Source of the DNA: a virus
DNA: 23,300 nucleotides
Strand: one strand, 5' to 3'
IMG/VR virus record: IMGVR_UViG_3300020470_004038
Coordinates: 1 to 23,300 of that record
Shown here piece after piece: positions 20,641 through 23,300 of the stretch. How positions within the stretch are numbered: position 1 is the stretch's first letter; every line of letters starts with the position of its first letter. Below the pieces are notes generated by a model. It saw only the letters and a program-made list of their open reading frames with translations. It made no database searches and was not told where the DNA came from. Made by a program: the position numbers and the translations under genes.

Positions 20641-23300
20641 GTATCTTAGTGGAAGAGTAAAACAAGTCCCTCAGTCGGCTTTATCTACCAATAGATATCA
20701 GTATCTTGGTTTAGATCAGGCAGAACCTAATTTTAGTAATCCTTCATCGTTAGGTATTGCTGACGGTGGTAGTAGTGCTGGCATACCTGTTGGAACAAGA
20801 TATCAACTCATAACAATTCATGGTGATACTTCGGGAGATAGGTATTGGCAACCTGTTGGTGGTGGTCTAATACCTGGAGCTATTAGTGTATATGAAGAGG
20901 GATCTCTGGTAGGGAGTGCCGATAGTATAACCCAATTAGATTTTATAGGAAATGTAGTAACAGCAACTGGTACACCTCTTAATCCGAGAGCTACTCTCAC
21001 TTTCAGACCACCAGGTGATAATTCAAGTGTATTATTCAAAGATTCTGGTGATTTTGCCACATCTTCTAACTTAATATTTGATGGTACGTCAGGTATTCTT
21101 ACTGCTACTCAATTAAATGTTGGTGTTGCTGGAACTGTTATTACAGCAATTAGTAATAGTGGAGTTACTTATGTAGGAATATCGGAGAATAATCCTACTC
21201 AACAGTTACATATAGATGGTAATCTTAGATTAACAGGTACAGTTTATGATGGTGATAATTTTGGAGGAAATCAGGGAGATTTATTAGTAAAGGCATCTGT
21301 AGGTGATCATCTTGAATGGAAATCACCAACTAATGTTCAATCAGGTGCTGGTGGAACTATATCAGAAATACAATATCATGATGATACAGGATTAGTAGAT
21401 GGTGCTCCTAATTTTGTATGGATAGAAGCGACACAAAGAGTAGGAATTGGTAGTACCCAACCTAATTCTTTATTAGATGTTGTTGGGATTGCTTCATTTA
21501 GTAGAGTAGAAGTAAGTGGTATTACAACAACTTATGGATTATTAGATATTAATGCAGGTGGTCAGGCAGATGCATTTACGGTAGAAAATTTAACATCAGG
21601 TAGAGTTGTTCTTGCTGGAGCAGGTGGTTCTTTAACAGATAGTTCTAATTTAACTTTTAATACTACCAGTAATACTTTTAATGTAACGGGACATACAGAT
21701 CTTGATAATGTAAAAATAAGTGGTGTTTCTACATTAGGTTCGGTTAGAATAGAATCTAATACTATTGATACAGATGCAGGTAATTTAATATTAGATTCTG
21801 CTGCAGGAACTGTTCAATCACAGGATATATTCTTTGTTAATAATAGTACGGATTCCTTTGATCCTGATAGTGGGGCACTACAAGTAAATGGTGGTGTAGG
21901 TATAAACAAGAATGTAAATGTTGGTGGTGCACTCTCTATCACAGGGCCTATCGCCCCCGACATAGCAGTTACACTTTCATCTGCTGGTGGAATTACGACT
22001 ACGGGTGGAGATCTTTATGTTGGTGGAGATTTATTTATTAAAAATGATCTTCTTTTAGATGAAGGTAATTTCCAGAGACTTATTGTTAATCCTGGTGTTT
22101 CGACCTTTAAGGGTGATGTAGAATTATGGGGACAGGCAGGTATTGTATCTGCTTTCTGGGATCAATCTGATGATAAACTCAGTCTTTTAGGTAATACTAA
22201 ATTAACTTTTGGTAATGGGCCAGATTTAGAAATATATTATACTCCTGGTGATGGATCTAATGATGGTAGTGTAATTAAACATACTGGACCTCATGATATG
22301 AGGTTACAAGTACCTGCAGGTTCTCATGATATAGTGTTTGAGACTACTGCTGGTGCTAATATGGCAGTATTTAATGCTGATGGAGGTACTGAATTACTTT
22401 GGAGAGGTGGTAGTAGTGCTGGTACAAAATTTAAGACAGCTCAACATGGTGTAGAAGTTACTGGTGTATTCGGTGTAAGTGGTATTGCTTCATTTCATAA
22501 TAACGTAAGATTTATTGGTTCTGCTGGTGTTACATCTGCATTTTGGGATAGGTCTAATAATAGACTTAAGTTTTATGATGAATCAAAAGCAACATTTGGT
22601 GATGGAAATGATTTGGAAATATATCATACAGCTGAACTTAAAGGTGCAGTTGATGATAATGGAGATCCTATTACTGATAATACTAGATGTTCACTAATTA
22701 AAGATAAAGGATCAGGTGGATTAATATTTAAGTCAGATGGTGGAGGTGGACCAGGAGCATTCCAATTCTTTGGTGAAGATTGGAGACCATTATTAAAGTT
22801 ACATAGTGGTAATAATGCAAGAGTTCGTTTATATCATGCTGGATCGGAGAAATTAGTTACCACAGCAGATGGAATTGATATAACAGGAACTACTGATACT
22901 GATCAATTAAATGTATCTGGTGTTTCTACATTTTTAGGTCCAGTTCATGATGAAGGTGGTCAAGCAGGAGGTATTGGAAATCTTTTAGAAGCAACATCAA
23001 CAGGAGTAAATTGGATAAGTCCTGGTGATTTGACTATTAGAAATTCTGTTAGAGTTCTTACCACTGGAGTTACAACTGATAGTACTTATCATTTAACATT
23101 TGTTGAGGATAATAATACTCCAGGTGTAGACGAAGCCGTTTATACTGGTGCTGGAATAACAGTTAATGCTAGTAACGATTATCTTTATCTTGGTGGATCT
23201 TTATACTTGGATGGTACAAGTAATTATACTGATGGTGATATTCATAGTTGGGGTGGAAGTGATGGTGAATTTGCCATTTCTAATGAAGGTTCAGGTCCTA
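20633..23300 (+). CDS. Large tail-fibre-like protein (3' truncated)
   Basis: The frame is open from the ATG at 20633 to the window end (889 codons) with no stop, so the gene continues outside. It starts MPKYLSGRVKQVPQSALSTN and a conserved LGLDQAEPNFSNP. It then carries many short fibre repeats: VGIGSTQPNSLLDVVG and VGISENNPTQQLHIDG (same type as in the 1111-aa protein), VSGVSTFLG and VSGIASFHN strands, and paired modules of the form FWD-x-S-(D/N)-(D/N)-x-L-x-(L/F) followed by TFG-(N/D)-G-x-DLEIY (about residues 506-540 and 638-665). These DLEIYH-type modules are common in fibres of marine myoviruses. It is likely a long fibre or adhesin that touches the host. The C-terminal receptor-binding or chaperone domain lies beyond the window. 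Confidence 0.78.
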   Translation, partial: MPKYLSGRVKQVPQSALSTNRYQYLGLDQAEPNFSNPSSLGIADGGSSAGIPVGTRYQLITIHGDTSGDRYWQPVGGGLIPGAISVYEEGSLVGSADSITQLDFIGNVVTATGTPLNPRATLTFRPPGDNSSVLFKDSGDFATSSNLIFDGTSGILTATQLNVGVAGTVITAISNSGVTYVGISENNPTQQLHIDGNLRLTGTVYDGDNFGGNQGDLLVKASVGDHLEWKSPTNVQSGAGGTISEIQYHDDTGLVDGAPNFVWIEATQRVGIGSTQPNSLLDVVGIASFSRVEVSGITTTYGLLDINAGGQADAFTVENLTSGRVVLAGAGGSLTDSSNLTFNTTSNTFNVTGHTDLDNVKISGVSTLGSVRIESNTIDTDAGNLILDSAAGTVQSQDIFFVNNSTDSFDPDSGALQVNGGVGINKNVNVGGALSITGPIAPDIAVTLSSAGGITTTGGDLYVGGDLFIKNDLLLDEGNFQRLIVNPGVSTFKGDVELWGQAGIVSAFWDQSDDKLSLLGNTKLTFGNGPDLEIYYTPGDGSNDGSVIKHTGPHDMRLQVPAGSHDIVFETTAGANMAVFNADGGTELLWRGGSSAGTKFKTAQHGVEVTGVFGVSGIASFHNNVRFIGSAGVTSAFWDRSNNRLKFYDESKATFGDGNDLEIYHTAELKGAVDDNGDPITDNTRCSLIKDKGSGGLIFKSDGGGGPGAFQFFGEDWRPLLKLHSGNNARVRLYHAGSEKLVTTADGIDITGTTDTDQLNVSGVSTFLGPVHDEGGQAGGIGNLLEATSTGVNWISPGDLTIRNSVRVLTTGVTTDSTYHLTFVEDNNTPGVDEAVYTGAGITVNASNDYLYLGGSLYLDGTSNYTDGDIHSWGGSDGEFAISNEGSGP

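Overview
The window is a 23.3 kb piece of a T4-like myovirus genome, most likely a marine cyanophage (Prochlorococcus or Synechococcus host). The reasons are T4-type replication and transcription genes (gp33, gp59, gp32), T4-type baseplate genes (gp53, gp48, gp4, gp26, gp51-like, gp27-like, split gp5-like), an AT-rich base composition, and a small DUF1825-like gene next to gp32, a family I associate with cyanobacteria and their phages. I see no tRNA, insertion sequence, CRISPR array or integration module. Both ends cut genes.

Layout. (1) 1-2154, plus strand: a compact early/middle operon with touching or overlapping genes. It holds the end of a PD-(D/E)XK nuclease, the late-transcription coactivator gp33, a 2-oxoglutarate/Fe(II) oxygenase, the helicase loader gp59 and a DUF1825-like protein. 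(2) 2144-2415: a near-perfect sigma70-type promoter (TTGACA, 17-nt spacer, TGn-TATAAT) and a leader of about 240 nt with predicted hairpins. The leader ends in four TTAATCC repeats around the Shine-Dalgarno of gp32. (3) 2416-3315: gp32, the single-stranded DNA binding protein, closed by a bidirectional terminator. (4) 3346-6106, minus strand: gp53, gp48, a small conserved unknown and gp4 (baseplate and head completion). (5) 6145-23300, plus strand: a late structural block. It holds a gp19/gp54-type tube protein, gp26 with a probable -1 frameshift into a gp51-like tail, two Gly-rich membrane-like proteins, gp27-like hub, gp5 OB-like protein, an 887-aa protein, a beta-helix spike protein and three large fibre-like proteins. 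The last of these runs off the end.

How it fits together. The first block replicates and recombines DNA and, through gp33, switches on late transcription. A repeated CTAAATA motif 21-31 nt upstream of several structural genes is the probable late promoter read by the phage late sigma factor with gp33. The late block builds the baseplate hub and wedge, the tube start, the spike and the host-contact fibres. The two most noteworthy signals are the gp26/gp51 frameshift site and the structured, repeat-bearing leader of gp32.
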